64,000 nt of DNA from Methylobacterium sp. J-067 (GTDB taxonomy: Bacteria > Pseudomonadota > Alphaproteobacteria > Rhizobiales > Beijerinckiaceae), in assembly GCF_022829465.1 (NCBI RefSeq), contig NZ_JAKSXZ010000146.1:558001-622000 (forward strand), read 5' to 3'. Each line of letters starts with the position of its first letter. Positions within the stretch are counted from its first letter, which is position 1. The notes under the pieces are model-generated. The model was not told the origin of the DNA, made no database searches, and saw nothing but the letters and a program-made list of their open reading frames with translations. Position numbers and translations under genes: made by a program. Shown in pieces: positions 56,464 through 63,420 of the stretch.

Positions 56464-57264
56464 TCAATGGCTCATCAGGCAGCAGACTGGGCTGCGCCGG
56501 ATGAGGTCGCGGGTGACGCCGCCGAAGGCCCATTCGCGCAGGCGGGAATGGCCGTAGGCCCCCATCACCACGAGGTCGGCCTCCTGGCGACGGGCGAAAT
56601 CGAGGATCTCCTCGCCCGCGCCCCGGCGGTCGTGCAGCCGATGGGTCGTCACCGCCGCCCCGTGCCGGGCGAGGTAGGCCGCCACCTCCTCCGCGTGCTC
56701 CGCCCCGTCGCCCGCCGTGGCGACGAAGACCTGATCGGCATGGCGGATGAAGCCGAGGGCGCCCGACACGGCCCGGCGCGCTTCCACCGTGTCCTTCCAG
56801 GCGACGACGATGCGCGAGGCCTTCAGGGTGTCGGTCTCCGGCGGCACCACGAGGACGGGGCGCCCGGCCTCCATCAGCACCGGCCCGGTCGGCACGCATA
56901 GCGGCGCCGGCCCGCCCTCCCCATCCTGCCCGACCACCACGAGGTCGGCCGCCCGGGCGAGGCCGACGAGATGGGTGATGGCCCCCTCGTAGGCCGGCCG
57001 CCATTCGGTGTCGTAGGCGCCCTCGGCGTTGCGCGCGAACACCTCGCGGGCGCGGCCGAGTTCGGCGAGCACCGCCTCGCGGTTGCGCTCCTCCTGCCGC
57101 TGCGCGTCGTAGATGTCGCTGACGAGCACCGGCGCCGGCACCGTCCGGGCGGCCGCGCCGCACAGGATCGCCTCGAACCGCTGCGTGAGGCCGGCGGCCA
57201 GCCTGATGCGGCCGGGCGCGCCCGCCGACAGGTCCACCGAAACCAGGATCTTCGCGTAGGACAT
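56464..57264 (-). CDS. Universal stress protein with two UspA domains (copy 2)
   Basis: A 266-residue paralogue of the Usp at 54720, with GAYGHSRLREWAFGGVT and the same C-terminal CCLMSH. GGAGGT precedes ATG 57264. It is the second gene of a probable two-gene operon with the small membrane protein at 57314-57511, 49 bp apart, behind FNR/FixK-type site 2. Two near-identical C-termini on opposite sides of the regulator point to local duplication. Confidence 0.88.
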   Translation of the reverse strand: MSYAKILVSVDLSAGAPGRIRLAAGLTQRFEAILCGAAARTVPAPVLVSDIYDAQRQEERNREAVLAELGRAREVFARNAEGAYDTEWRPAYEGAITHLVGLARAADLVVVGQDGEGGPAPLCVPTGPVLMEAGRPVLVVPPETDTLKASRIVVAWKDTVEARRAVSGALGFIRHADQVFVATAGDGAEHAEEVAAYLARHGAAVTTHRLHDRRGAGEEILDFARRQEADLVVMGAYGHSRLREWAFGGVTRDLIRRSPVCCLMSH

Positions 57265-57313
57265 GGTGACCTCCACGGATCGCGCCGCCGGCCCCTCGGG
57301 CGGGCGGCGCCGT

Positions 57314-57511
57314 TCAGAGGGCGATGCGCATCAGCGCGGTGACGAGGAGCGAGGCCAGCACCGCGAGGATGAGGGTGGTGGCGCTGCCGAGGCGACCGTT
57401 CAGGTGGCCGGTGCCGTTCCGCGCCGCCTCCGGCGGGGTCCGCCCCGAGGCGGCGGTGCCGCGCGGCATCCGCACGACCGGCGTGGACAGGGGAATGGGC
57501 TGCGTCGTCAT
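57314..57511 (-). CDS. Small single-span membrane protein
   Basis: A 65-residue protein with a Pro/Gly/Arg-rich N-terminal half and one C-terminal membrane helix (ATTLILAVLASLLVTALM). A strong AGGAGG site lies before the ATG, so translation is likely efficient. It lies between FNR/FixK-type site 2 and the second Usp gene. No family recognised. Confidence 0.75.
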   Translation of the reverse strand: MTTQPIPLSTPVVRMPRGTAASGRTPPEAARNGTGHLNGRLGSATTLILAVLASLLVTALMRIAL

Positions 57512-57542
57512 GGGGAAACCTCCTGGGAGAGGCCCCCATCGT

Positions 57543-57564
57543 GGCGTGCCGGGCGCGGCACGCC
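57543..57564. repeat. 8-bp inverted repeat next to FNR/FixK-type site 2
   Basis: GGCGTGCC-GGGCGC-GGCACGCC abuts the FNR-type site on its promoter side. If the start site is at the class II position, this repeat covers roughly -13 to -34. It could bind a second regulator or simply be chance in GC-rich DNA. Confidence 0.4.
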
Positions 57565-57578
57565 TTGATCCAGCGCAA
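57565..57578 (-). promoter_or_regulatory. FNR/FixK-type site 2
   Basis: On the - strand TTGCGCTGGATCAA, identical over 17 bases (through GGC) to sites 1 and 3. It is upstream of the small membrane protein and Usp copy 2, with its centre about 60 bp from the ATG, the same distance as site 1. Confidence 0.72.
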
Positions 57579-57597
57579 AGGCCGGATCGTCGCCGCG

Positions 57598-57831
57598 CTA
57601 CTGCACGGGCGGGTTGGTGCTCGCCACGATGGGAAGCCCCGCCGGAGCCTCGCCGCACGCGATGCAGCGCAGGCGCTGGGCCACGGCGACGATGTCCTCG
57701 TCGTCCTTGGCGTCGAGCTGGCCCCAGCTCGCCCAGGTGGTGGCGCGGCAGGTCGGGCACCGGGGGATGCGCAGGCCGCGATGGCCGGTCTTCAGCCACT
57801 CGCCGACCGTCTGGGGACGGAACACGCTCAT
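57598..57831 (-). CDS. Small zinc-ribbon-like protein
   Basis: A 77-residue protein with two Cys pairs, CPTC and CIAC, spaced about 33 residues apart, the form of a zinc ribbon. Charged residues between the pairs (LDAKDDEDIVAVAQRLR) suggest a folded domain. No good ribosome binding site is visible, and the ATG at 57831 was chosen by the start of the conserved-looking sequence. It lies upstream of site 2 on the same strand, so it is probably a separate unit. Confidence 0.55.
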   Translation of the reverse strand: MSVFRPQTVGEWLKTGHRGLRIPRCPTCRATTWASWGQLDAKDDEDIVAVAQRLRCIACGEAPAGLPIVASTNPPVQ

Positions 57832-58271
57832 GCCGTCCGCGCGGCGGCCGAGGCGGGTACCGGATCGTGTGCCTGGCCCATCGCTGCTTCCCATCTTTCG
57901 TTCGCGCCGGTCTATGCCCCGCGAACCGGACGGCGTCGATCACAAAACAGTGTTCATAGATGACATATGGAGATTTTGTCTCACCCAAACGTCGCCGATA
58001 TCGAACGGTTCCAAATACATACCTGTTTTAAAATTACTTAGAAACGAAACAGCGCGAGGCCGCTTGCATTATAAACTGCGCGGATCTGACGCGAATGCAT
58101 GCTGGCGTAGCAGTATGACTGCAAAATCGACCAGTGATTGCAAGCATCGGCGCCTCCCCTCCGGGGCGTCCGCCGCGATGCCGGTTTGCGCTGGATCAAG
58201 GCCGGGGCCTCGGCGCGGGATCAGTCTCGGCGGCGTCGGGGAAGCCCCGACAGCCCGTGAGGAGGGCCGCC
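57832..58271. other. 440-bp region with FNR-type site 3 and an AT-rich stretch
   Basis: Bases about 57935-58140 are clearly richer in A+T than the rest of the window, and no convincing gene is seen there. Site 3 lies near the right end, before the small Cys-containing gene. The AT-rich part may hold upstream promoter elements. Confidence 0.5.
58186..58199 (+). promoter_or_regulatory. FNR/FixK-type site 3
   Basis: TTGCGCTGGATCAA followed by GGC, the third identical 17-base copy. The centre is about 79 bp upstream of the ATG of the 71-residue gene at 58272. Confidence 0.7.
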
Positions 58272-58487
58272 ATGGACACCATCTCTCCGCCCCGGACCTG
58301 CACCTGTGGCCGCGAGGCGACCTGCCGGACGGCACGGGAGCGCGCGGCGGCCTATCCCGGCGCTCCGGAGCCGACGCCGCCGCAGCCGGATCGCGACGAA
58401 GACCGCACCGTCGACTTCGACTGGCTCGACCCGTTGGACGCGTCGGAGTTCGACGCCCTGCGCCTCGCCTGGGCCTTCATGCAGTAG
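58272..58487 (+). CDS. Small Cys-containing protein of unknown function
   Basis: A 71-residue acidic protein with three Cys near the N-terminus (CTCGREATC) and a Pro/Asp-rich remainder. A strong GGAGG site precedes the ATG, and an FNR/FixK-type site lies upstream. No family recognised. The Cys cluster could bind metal. Its 3' end overlaps the end of eutC on the other strand by 11 bp. Confidence 0.6.
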   Translation: MDTISPPRTCTCGREATCRTARERAAAYPGAPEPTPPQPDRDEDRTVDFDWLDPLDASEFDALRLAWAFMQ

Positions 58488-59229
58488 CGGGGCCGGGCAA
58501 CGCGGCTTCGTCCCGCCGGAGCCCGACGCCGCTGAGTCGCTGCGCGAACATGGCCCGCAGCAACGCCTCCATCTGCGCGGTCGCCGCCTCGATGGAGAGG
58601 CCGTCCTGGCGGATGTTTGAGATGCAGTTGCGCCGGGAATCGGGCAGACCGGGCTCCGGCGAGAAGGTGACGTAGCAGCCGAGGCTGTCCGAGGCCGAGA
58701 GGCCCGGCCGCTCGCCGATCAGCACCACCACCGCCCGCGCCTTCAGCCGCGCGCCCACGGGATCGCCGAGCGCCACCCGCGCCTGTGTCGCGACGACGAG
58801 GGGCGCGAGGCTCCAGCCGGCCCGCTTCGCCCGCGCCGCCAGCGCCGCCGCCGCCGGCACCGCGTTGAGGGCGACCGCCGTCGCGGAGAGCCCGTCCGCG
58901 ATGACGATGGCGAGGTCGAAGCCCTGTCCCGCCTCGCTGAGGACGGCGTCGCCATCGGGATGGAGCGTGCGGCCCTTGTCCGGGCGGCGCAGGTATTCCG
59001 CCCTGTCGGCGACGTTGGAGCGGATTTCGACCGACGCGAGCCCCTGCGCCGTCAGGGCCTCGCGGATCGCGGCCGGATCGAGGGGCGTCCACACCGCCTC
59101 GCGGGCGCGGGCATGGTCGAGGCCGAAGGCCAGGGAGGCGGCGGTGGGCCAGCCGGCGCCGTGGGCGCCGAGCGCGATCCGCGCCTGGGTGAGGGAGCGC
59201 AGGTCCCGCAGGGAGGGCGGCCGGCTCAT
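58477..59229 (-). CDS. eutC: Ethanolamine ammonia-lyase small subunit
   Basis: The small subunit of the adenosylcobalamin-dependent enzyme that splits ethanolamine into acetaldehyde and ammonia. 250 residues with TQARIALGAHGAGWPTAASLAF, DLAIVIADGLSATAV and GCYVTFSPEPGLPDSRRNCISNIR, the cobalamin-contacting region of EutC. Its ATG overlaps the eutB stop by 4 bp. Confidence 0.95.
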   Translation of the reverse strand: MSRPPSLRDLRSLTQARIALGAHGAGWPTAASLAFGLDHARAREAVWTPLDPAAIREALTAQGLASVEIRSNVADRAEYLRRPDKGRTLHPDGDAVLSEAGQGFDLAIVIADGLSATAVALNAVPAAAALAARAKRAGWSLAPLVVATQARVALGDPVGARLKARAVVVLIGERPGLSASDSLGCYVTFSPEPGLPDSRRNCISNIRQDGLSIEAATAQMEALLRAMFAQRLSGVGLRRDEAALPGPATA

Positions 59230-60629
59230 GCGGCCTTCCCCGGCAGCAGTCGGGAAGCTTCCGCGAAGGCGCCGGGCAGGTCCCCCGCGCCGCCGCGCAA
59301 AAGCCCCCGCGCATCGGTGACGCCGACCTCCCGGAGCCACGCCTCGAATTCCGGGGCCGGCGCCCGGCCGAGGGTCTGCCGCGCGAAGACGGCATCGTGG
59401 TGCGACAGGGACTGGTAGTTCAGCATCACGTCGTCCGCCCCCGGCACGGTGATGACGAAGTTCACTCCCGCCGCGCAGAGCAGGGTGAGGAGCGCGTCCA
59501 TGTCCTCGCCGTCGGCGTCGGCATGGTTGGTGTAGCAGACGTCCACCCCCATCGGCAGGCCGAGGAGCTTGCCGCAGAAATGATCCTCCAGCCCGGCGCG
59601 GATGATCTGCTTGCCGTCGTAGAGGTATTCCGGCCCGATGAACCCGACCACGGTGTTGACGAGGAGCGGATCGAACTCCCGCGCCACGGCGTAGGCGCGG
59701 GCCTCCATCGTCTGCTGATCGACCCCCCAATGGGCCTCCGCCGAGAGGGCCGAGCCCTGGCCGGTCTCGAAATACATGAACTGCCCGTCCGCCGGGCAGC
59801 GGCCCAGCGCCCGTCCCGCCTGCGCGGCCTCGCGCAGGACGGTGAGATCGACCCCGAACCCGGCATTGGCCTTCTGCGAGCCGGCCACCGACTGGAACAC
59901 CAGATCGACCGGCGCCCCCCGCCCCATCGCCTCGATCGCCACGGTGACGTGGCCGAGGCAGCAATGCTGCGTCGGCACGTTGAGGCGCAGGCGCAGGGTT
60001 TCCAGCAACTCCACGATGCGGATGTAATCGGGCAGCGAGTCGGTGGCGGGGTTCACGCCGATCACCGCATCGCCCGAGCCCATCAGTAGCCCGTCGAGGG
60101 CCGAGACGAGGATGCCTTCGGACGAATCGGTCGGATGGTTCGGCTGGTTGCGAGTCGAGAGGCGCCCTGGCAGCCCGATCGTCGAGCGGAAGCGCGTCAC
60201 CACCGGCCGTTTGGCGGCGATGGCCACAAGGTCCTGAAGTCGGCAAATCTTCGAGACGGCCGCGACCAGTTCCGGGGTCAGGCCGGGCGAGAGGGCGGCG
60301 AGCACCGGCCCGTCCGCCTCGGTGCGGAGCAGCCATTCCCGGAACGCGCCGACGGTGAGCGAGGAGACCGGCGCGAACGCTTCGGCGTCATGACGCCGGG
60401 CGATGAGGTCCGAGACCTCGTCCTCCTCGGAGGGGATCAGCTCCTGTTCGAGGAAGGTCTTGAGGGGCAGGTCGGCCAGCGCGATCTGCGCGGCCAGACG
60501 CTCCACCGGCCCCTCCGCCGCGATGCCGGCGAGTTGGTCGCCCGAGCGCTCGGGCGTCGCCTTGGCCATCAGACTCTTCAGGTCGGGGAAGGTGAAGCAC
60601 GTCCCCTCGATCGTCGTAGCATACGCCAT
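59226..60629 (-). CDS. eutB: Ethanolamine ammonia-lyase large subunit
   Basis: The catalytic TIM-barrel subunit. 467 residues with FRSTIGLPGRLSTRNQPNHPTDS, GLLMGSGDAVIGVNPATDS, GQFMYFETGQGSALS and LLGLPMGVDVCYTNHADADGEDMD, all EutB hallmarks. No microcompartment shell, reactivase or permease genes accompany it, so ethanolamine would be used in the open cytoplasm, mainly as nitrogen or C2 source. Confidence 0.96.
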   Translation of the reverse strand: MAYATTIEGTCFTFPDLKSLMAKATPERSGDQLAGIAAEGPVERLAAQIALADLPLKTFLEQELIPSEEDEVSDLIARRHDAEAFAPVSSLTVGAFREWLLRTEADGPVLAALSPGLTPELVAAVSKICRLQDLVAIAAKRPVVTRFRSTIGLPGRLSTRNQPNHPTDSSEGILVSALDGLLMGSGDAVIGVNPATDSLPDYIRIVELLETLRLRLNVPTQHCCLGHVTVAIEAMGRGAPVDLVFQSVAGSQKANAGFGVDLTVLREAAQAGRALGRCPADGQFMYFETGQGSALSAEAHWGVDQQTMEARAYAVAREFDPLLVNTVVGFIGPEYLYDGKQIIRAGLEDHFCGKLLGLPMGVDVCYTNHADADGEDMDALLTLLCAAGVNFVITVPGADDVMLNYQSLSHHDAVFARQTLGRAPAPEFEAWLREVGVTDARGLLRGGAGDLPGAFAEASRLLPGKAA

Positions 60630-60971
60630 GGCGGGATCTCCGCAGGAGCCTGCCCCGATCCTCGCCGCTCCGGCGCCGGAACGCCAGGGCCCGCCGCATT
60701 CCGGCCACGCTTGTCGCTCAGGTGATGTTCATCCTGAGCGGGCCATAGTCATTGCCAAGCTTTGGTATGTTTCGCGTTTGTTACTTGTTACACTGCTGAA
60801 ACATTTGATAACACTAACTCGTACCGGCACTTAATATTTGCTGAATACAGAGTTCAGAGCCGATTAAATCCCCACCCCATATCAGCGCCGCCATCAGGGC
60901 GATGCGCCGAGACGCCGCCGTACCCGCGTGTATGGCAGCAAGCCGGATTCGCCCGTCCGCAGGACGAGACG
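60630..60971. other. AT-rich divergent region between eutB and nepR
   Basis: 342 bp, notably AT-rich from about 60745 to 60870. It contains the hairpin listed at 60715-60740. No GGAAC-type EcfG -35 box was found in front of nepR, nor an FNR-type site. Promoters of both genes must lie here. Confidence 0.5.
60715..60740. repeat. 8-bp inverted repeat upstream of eutB
   Basis: CGCTCAGG at 60715-60722 and CCTGAGCG at 60733-60740 around TGATGTTCAT. It is centred about 100 bp upstream of eutB. Possible operator or transcript hairpin, with no known motif recognised. Confidence 0.45.
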
Positions 60972-61211
60972 ATGGCTCACGACCACGATGAGGAGGCAGG
61001 ACCGGCCGCGATCAGGGCCGGTCCGCGCACGGCCGAGCCCCGCCGGGGTTCGGTCGATGCCGGAGCCCGCGCCCGGATCGGGCGCGAGTTGCAGCGGCAC
61101 TACGCGCAGGTCCTGGCCCTGCCGATCCCCGACCACTTGCGCGCCCTCGTGGACACCCTCGCCGAGCCCGGCGGGATGTCCGAGCGCGCCGAACGGGAGC
61201 CTTCGCGATGA
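60972..61211 (+). CDS. nepR: NepR-type anti-sigma factor
   Basis: A 79-residue protein whose core RIGRELQRHYAQVLALPIPDHLRALVDTL (about residues 35-63) is the two-helix NepR domain that holds EcfG sigma factors inactive until phosphorylated PhyR sequesters it. AGGA lies 8 nt before the ATG. Its TGA overlaps the ATG of the sigma factor gene, the standard nepR-ecfG coupling. phyR is not in the window. Confidence 0.9.
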   Translation: MAHDHDEEAGPAAIRAGPRTAEPRRGSVDAGARARIGRELQRHYAQVLALPIPDHLRALVDTLAEPGGMSERAEREPSR

Positions 61212-61795
61212 TGCAGTCCCTTGCTCCGTGCCCCCCGCCGGTGGGGACGCCTCCGGGTGCCGACGCGGAAATGCGCGAGCTCCTGCTCGGCGCGATCCCG
61301 GCGCTGCGCGCCTTCGCCTTCTCGCTGACCTACGACCTCGACCGGTCGGACGACCTCGTGCAGGACACGCTGGTGCGGGCCTGGACGCGGGCCGAGAGCT
61401 TTCGCCGGGGCACCAACCTCACGGCGTGGCTGTTCACCATCCTGCGCAACTTGTTCTACTCGGAGCAGCGCAAGCGCAAGCGAGAGGTGGAGGACGCCGA
61501 CGGCGTCCACGCCGCGCGCCTCGCCGCCCTGCCGGAGCAGGAGGTGCGGATGGAGATGGCGCAGTTTCAGGATGCCCTGAACCTGCTGCCCCATGCCCAG
61601 CGCGAGGCGCTGATCCTCGTGGGCGCGCAGAGCTTCACCTACGAGGAAGCCGCCGAGATCTGCGGCGTGGCGGTGGGCACCATCAAGAGCCGGGTCAGCC
61701 GCGCCCGCGTGCGGCTGATCGAGAATCTCGGCATGCAGGGCACGGACGACATCGGCGCCGACAGTGCCACGCGGGCCGCGCTCGAAGACCGCTGA
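61208..61795 (+). CDS. EcfG-type ECF sigma factor
   Basis: An RNA polymerase sigma factor for the alphaproteobacterial general stress response. 195 residues: region 2 LRAFAFSLTYDLDRSDDLVQDTLVRAW and GTNLTAWLFTILRNLFYSEQRKRKREVED, and region 4 LPHAQREALILVGAQSFTYEEAAEICGVAVGTIKSRVSRAR, typical of the EcfG (ECF15) group. Methylobacteria carry several EcfG copies, so this one may be the main factor or a paralogue. Confidence 0.92.
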   Translation: MMQSLAPCPPPVGTPPGADAEMRELLLGAIPALRAFAFSLTYDLDRSDDLVQDTLVRAWTRAESFRRGTNLTAWLFTILRNLFYSEQRKRKREVEDADGVHAARLAALPEQEVRMEMAQFQDALNLLPHAQREALILVGAQSFTYEEAAEICGVAVGTIKSRVSRARVRLIENLGMQGTDDIGADSATRAALEDR

Positions 61796-61801
61796 CCGGC
61801 G

Positions 61802-62335
61802 CTACTTGATGAGCCGCACCACCTCGCGGAAGCGGGGATGGGCGGCCGTGCCGATCCACTCGAACACCACCATCTCGGTGGTGACGATGTCCGCGCCATG
61901 GGCCGCGAGGCGGGCCAAAGCCGCCTCGCGGTTCTCGGTGCGCCGGGAGCCCACCGCGTTGCGCACGATCCGCACCGGATGCCCCGCTGTCATCAGGCCG
62001 AGCGCCGTCTGCAGCACGCAGATATGCGCCTCGCAGCCCGCGAGGATCACCTCCGCCCCGTCCGGGACATGGGCAAGGAAGCCCTCCCGGCGGGTCACGT
62101 CGAACTCCATCTTGGCGATGGTCTCGCCGCCGGCCAGCTCCCGCACCGTGGCGCCCAGGGCGTCGGGGTTCTGCTCGGTGAGCAGCACCGGCACGCCGAG
62201 GAGCCCCGCCGCGTCCTTCAGGCGCCGCGCGTTGGCGATCATCGCCTCGGCGTCCGCGATGGCCGGCACGAGCCGGGCCTGGATGTCGACGAGGACGAGG
62301 AGCGAGCGTGCAGCATCGATGGGCGGCAGCGGCAT
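61802..62335 (-). CDS. Isochorismatase-family hydrolase
   Basis: A 177-residue cysteine hydrolase. The catalytic Asp is in LLVLVDIQARLVPAI, the Lys in TIAKMEFDV, and the Cys in LAGCEAHICVLQTALGLM, the YcaC/nicotinamidase-like order. The substrate is unknown. It is 9 bp downstream of the asparaginase-like gene on the same strand, suggesting a shared amide-related role, which is inference. Confidence 0.9.
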   Translation of the reverse strand: MPLPPIDAARSLLVLVDIQARLVPAIADAEAMIANARRLKDAAGLLGVPVLLTEQNPDALGATVRELAGGETIAKMEFDVTRREGFLAHVPDGAEVILAGCEAHICVLQTALGLMTAGHPVRIVRNAVGSRRTENREAALARLAAHGADIVTTEMVVFEWIGTAAHPRFREVVRLIK

Positions 62336-62344
62336 GGAGGGCCT

Positions 62345-63346
62345 TCAGTAGGTGGCGAAGAGATCGGCGACGGTCGCGCGATCCTGCGTCACGGTGAGCG
62401 CCAGGGACAACAGGATGCGCGCCTTCTGCGGCGTCAGGTTGTCGGCGGTGAGGATGCCGCGCTCCCGCAGCCGCGTGCTCAGGGGGACGATGCCGCTGCC
62501 CGCCCGCGTCGACATCACCACGATCAGCCCCGCCCCTGCCGCCTCTTCGAGGGCGTCGGCCTCGGCGGGGGGCACCATGCCGGGGGCGAGGCCCGCCGCC
62601 ACGAGACCCCACGCGCCCGCCGCGCGGAAGGCGCGCACCGCCGTCCCGTCCGCGTCGGCATAGGCGTAGGCGATGTCCACGCGCGGCAGGGCCGCCCGCG
62701 CACGGATGTCGAAGGGCGTGCCGGGGGCGTGCGCCCGCTCGGTGCGGCGGTAGTAGCGCACGCTGTCGCCATCGACATGGCCGAGCACCCCGAAATCCGG
62801 CGTGCGGAAGGTCTGCAGCCGGGTGACGGAGGTCTTGGTAACCTCCCGTGCCGCCTGGATCTCGTCGTTCAGGACGACCAGCACTCCGCGCCCGCGCGAG
62901 GCCGGCGCGGCGGCGGTGCGCACGGCCGCCACGAGGTTGAGCCCGGCATCGGTGGACAGGGCGCTCATGGGACGCTGCGAGCCGACGAGCACCACCGGCA
63001 GGTCGACCGTGAGCGTGAGGCTCAGGGCATAGGCCGTCTCTTCCAGCGTCGCCGTGCCGTGGCCGATGACGATGCCGGCGAGGTCGGGATGCTCACCCGC
63101 GACGCGCTCGCAGAGCAGGACGAGGTCACGCCATTCCGCGTAGCCGATGGCCGGGCTCGTCACCGCCCGGAACGGCACCGGCACGATCTCCGCGACCCGC
63201 GCCAGGTCCGGCACCGCCGCGACGATGCCCCCGGCATCGAGCCGCCGGTCGGTGGCCGTATAATCGAGGATATCGAGCGGGTCGCGCCCAAGCGACGAGA
63301 TCGTCCCACCCGTGCCGATGAACGCGACTTTCGGCTGACCCTTCAT
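62345..63346 (-). CDS. Asparaginase-family protein with altered active-site motif
   Basis: A 333-residue member of the bacterial L-asparaginase/glutaminase family. The first catalytic Thr is present in FIGTGGTISS and the Lys in TKTSVTRLQ, but the second motif, usually HGTDT, reads GHGTATLEETA: the catalytic Asp is Ala (GCG codon). Activity may be lost, lowered or changed. A similar amidase or racemase-like role is possible. ATG 63346 has GAGGATCAGG upstream. The frame extends to a GTG at 63358. Confidence 0.85.
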   Translation of the reverse strand: MKGQPKVAFIGTGGTISSLGRDPLDILDYTATDRRLDAGGIVAAVPDLARVAEIVPVPFRAVTSPAIGYAEWRDLVLLCERVAGEHPDLAGIVIGHGTATLEETAYALSLTLTVDLPVVLVGSQRPMSALSTDAGLNLVAAVRTAAAPASRGRGVLVVLNDEIQAAREVTKTSVTRLQTFRTPDFGVLGHVDGDSVRYYRRTERAHAPGTPFDIRARAALPRVDIAYAYADADGTAVRAFRAAGAWGLVAAGLAPGMVPPAEADALEEAAGAGLIVVMSTRAGSGIVPLSTRLRERGILTADNLTPQKARILLSLALTVTQDRATVADLFATY

Positions 63347-63420
63347 CCTGATCCTCACTCCCTCTCCGACGGGCCTGCGATGCGCCCGCCGAAGGGGGAG
63401 TGCAAGAGAGGAGCCGCGCC

